DNA of 64,000 nucleotides, from positions 231,235 through 295,234 of the forward strand of contig CAWBPD010000034.1 of NCBI GenBank assembly GCA_963790575.1. Direction: 5' to 3'. Origin of the DNA: CAVTSA01 sp963790575. Its GTDB lineage: Bacteria; Chloroflexota; Dormibacteria; Dormibacterales; Dormibacteraceae. The notes under the pieces are model-generated. The model ran no database searches, had not been told where the DNA came from, and worked only from the letters and a program-made list of their open reading frames with translations. Of the stretch, positions 62,826-64,000 are shown in pieces. Position 1 is the first letter of the stretch, and each line of letters begins with the position of its first letter. The translations under genes and the position numbers were made by a program.

Positions 62826-64000
62826 ATGTGCACCGCGACCGTCCCGGCCACCGCGGCGCAGGCGCTGGCCATGCTGGAGTCGGCGGCGGCCCTGCAGGAG
62901 TCCGCGCTGGGGTTCCTGGCCGTCCAGGACCCGGCGGCCCGGGACCCGGCCGCCCTGCCCGCCCCGGTGGCCGCGGACCGGCTGCGGGCCCTGGAACGCC
63001 ACGATGCGATCCAGGCGGCGGTCCGGGCCCGGCTGCTGCAGGTCTTCGATGCTCAGGACGGGCACCTGGCCGACGGGCAGCGCACCACCCGGGCCTGGCT
63101 GATCCACTCCACCCGGGTCACCAAAGGCCAGGCCGGAGAATACAAAGCCATCCAGGCCCTGGCCCGCGACCACCGGGTCCTGCTCGCCGCCCTGGCCGAG
63201 GGTGGTGACGTGCTCACCAAGTCCGCCGCCTTGCAGCTGGCGAAGTGGACCAAGGCCATCCCCGGCCGGTACCGGGACCAGGCCGAGGAGATCGTGGTCG
63301 AGGCGGCGCGGGGCGGCGCGGACCTGCGGTCCCTGGCCGTATCTGCGCCGAGATCCGGGCCCTGACCGCCGAGCCCGACCCCGACGGCAACGACCCGAGG
63401 CTGGACCGAGGCCTGACTCTGGACGCCACCCTGGACGGCGCCGGGGTCCTGCGCGCCGACCTGACTACCGAATGCGCCGCGATGGTCCAGGCCGTCCTGG
63501 ACGCCCTGTCGGCCCCCCAAGGCGGCGACGACCCGCGCACCCGGCCGCAGCGGCACCATGACGCGCTCGAAGAGGCAATGCGGCGTCTCCTGGCCTCGAC
63601 CTGCTGCCGAAACGCGCCGGGCAGCCCGTCAAAGCCCTGGTCCACGTCAGCTTCGCGGACCTGTGTCAGCTCGACGCCGACTCCGGCATCCAGGACCAGT
63701 GGATCGGACAGTACCGGGTCCGGTGGGCCGCGCACCGCGCCGCCAACTCCATCAGTACCGGCGACGGCGGCGCGTGGCTCGAGGGTGACGCGGCCCGCGA
63801 GATCGCCTGCGACGCGATGATCATCCCCGTGGTCACCGGCGACATCGACCCGGCCGCGGTCGAGGACCTGATCATGCTGTGCGTCCGCTACCACGAGCTC
63901 CGCACCCAGGCCGTCCCCGGACCCGGACCGGGACCCGCCCCCGGACCGGGACCGGGACCCGTTTCCGCCGCCGGTCCCGTCCCGGCCGGGCTGACCGGCA
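62826..64000 (+). CDS. DUF222 (13E12-repeat) protein, 3' end outside window, two frameshifts
   Basis: ATG start (MCTATVPATAAQALAMLESA). The DUF222 region is seen in VARLLQVFDAQDGHLADGQR-like spacing (the sequence reads RARLLQVFDAQDG), TRAWLIHSTRVTKGQAGEYK, and after a base change near 63345 ALTAEPDPDGNDPRLDRGLT. Another near 63600 gives QPVKALVHVSFADLCQLDAD and WLEGDAAREIACDAMIIPVV. The end visible here is a Pro-Gly repeat tract. Full proteins of this type carry an HNH nuclease domain after DUF222, here beyond the window. They are widespread multicopy genes in actinomycetes. Confidence 0.82.

Noticed and set aside
63912..63965. Pro-Gly repeat at the right edge as a mobile or collagen-like element
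   Set aside because: Linkers of this kind are usual between the DUF222 and HNH parts of these proteins, and the sequence is cut by the window end.
1..64000. CRISPR arrays and tRNA genes
   Set aside because: No regularly spaced repeats of 23-40 bp were seen, and no cloverleaf with a TTCGA-type T-loop could be supported; the only tandem arrays are the 13-16-bp ones at 50.4 and 51.5 kb.

Overview
The window is GC-rich DNA of actinobacterial or high-GC soil-bacterial character. It is best read as two blocks joined inside one reading frame at about 19.23 kb. Block A (1-19.2 kb) has intact, tightly packed genes: a minus-strand run (lipase-maturation-factor-like protein, phytoene-desaturase-like oxidoreductase, VOC protein, transcriptional regulator, sugar-binding lipoprotein, phytanoyl-CoA dioxygenase-like protein), the RNase P RNA gene, RNase H, TrmK-like methyltransferase, EtfA/EtfB, MobA, a two-component flavin hydroxylase (HpaC/HpaB type), a complete IS1380-family element, a PPC/DUF296 protein, an oxalate-decarboxylase-type bicupin and the C-terminal half of a FAD/Fe-S oxidase. 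The lineage of block A cannot be fixed from sequence alone; an uncultivated soil group (Chloroflexota/Dormibacterota-like or deep Actinobacteria) is a guess.

Block B (19.2-64 kb) is clearly actinomycete. It opens with a type II (aromatic) polyketide cluster: start of an aromatic hydroxylase, didomain aromatase/cyclase, SnoaL-like protein, acyl-CoA ligase, ACP, chain-length factor, ketosynthase, glycosyltransferase, MycE-like sugar O-methyltransferase and alpha/beta hydrolase. Directly attached is a cassette that resembles leucine biosynthesis: aminotransferase, a truncated leuC copy, leuA without its regulatory domain, leuC, leuD, leuB. About 10 kb further on (45.88-46.62 kb) a separate gene encodes what looks like the missing LeuA C-terminal regulatory half. 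It lies beside an active-site-altered transthyretin/HIUase-like protein, a ParB/StrR-like regulator, a small exported peptide and a large SARP-NB-ARC-TPR activator. The inferred system is an aromatic polyketide pathway with its own alpha-keto-acid chain-elongation branch, supplying an unusual amino acid or acyl starter.

Between these parts (35.8-43.8 kb) lie a second, frame-disrupted ParB-like regulator, a frame-disrupted XRE-SARP-NB-ARC regulator, a phosphopantetheinyl transferase, a metallophosphoesterase and HtpG. From 50.1 to 64 kb there are remnants of an acyl-CoA ligase and a second phosphopantetheinyl transferase, then general actinomycete genes: GH3 hydrolase, LuxR-type ATPase regulator, MOSC-ferredoxin reductase fusion, CGNR protein, VOC protein, MddA-like methyltransferase, LuxR-linked hydrolase, dehalogenase-like hydrolase, acyl-CoA dehydrogenase and a DUF222 protein cut by the window end.

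A strong technical signal is that indels are very unevenly spread. Nearly all genes at 0-29 kb and 43.9-50.1 kb are open, whereas most genes at 29.7-43.8 kb and 50.4-64 kb need one to six frame corrections although their protein families are well conserved across the breaks. This looks more like unpolished long-read consensus in the most GC-rich stretches than like decay, and it should be kept in mind wherever a frameshift is described.
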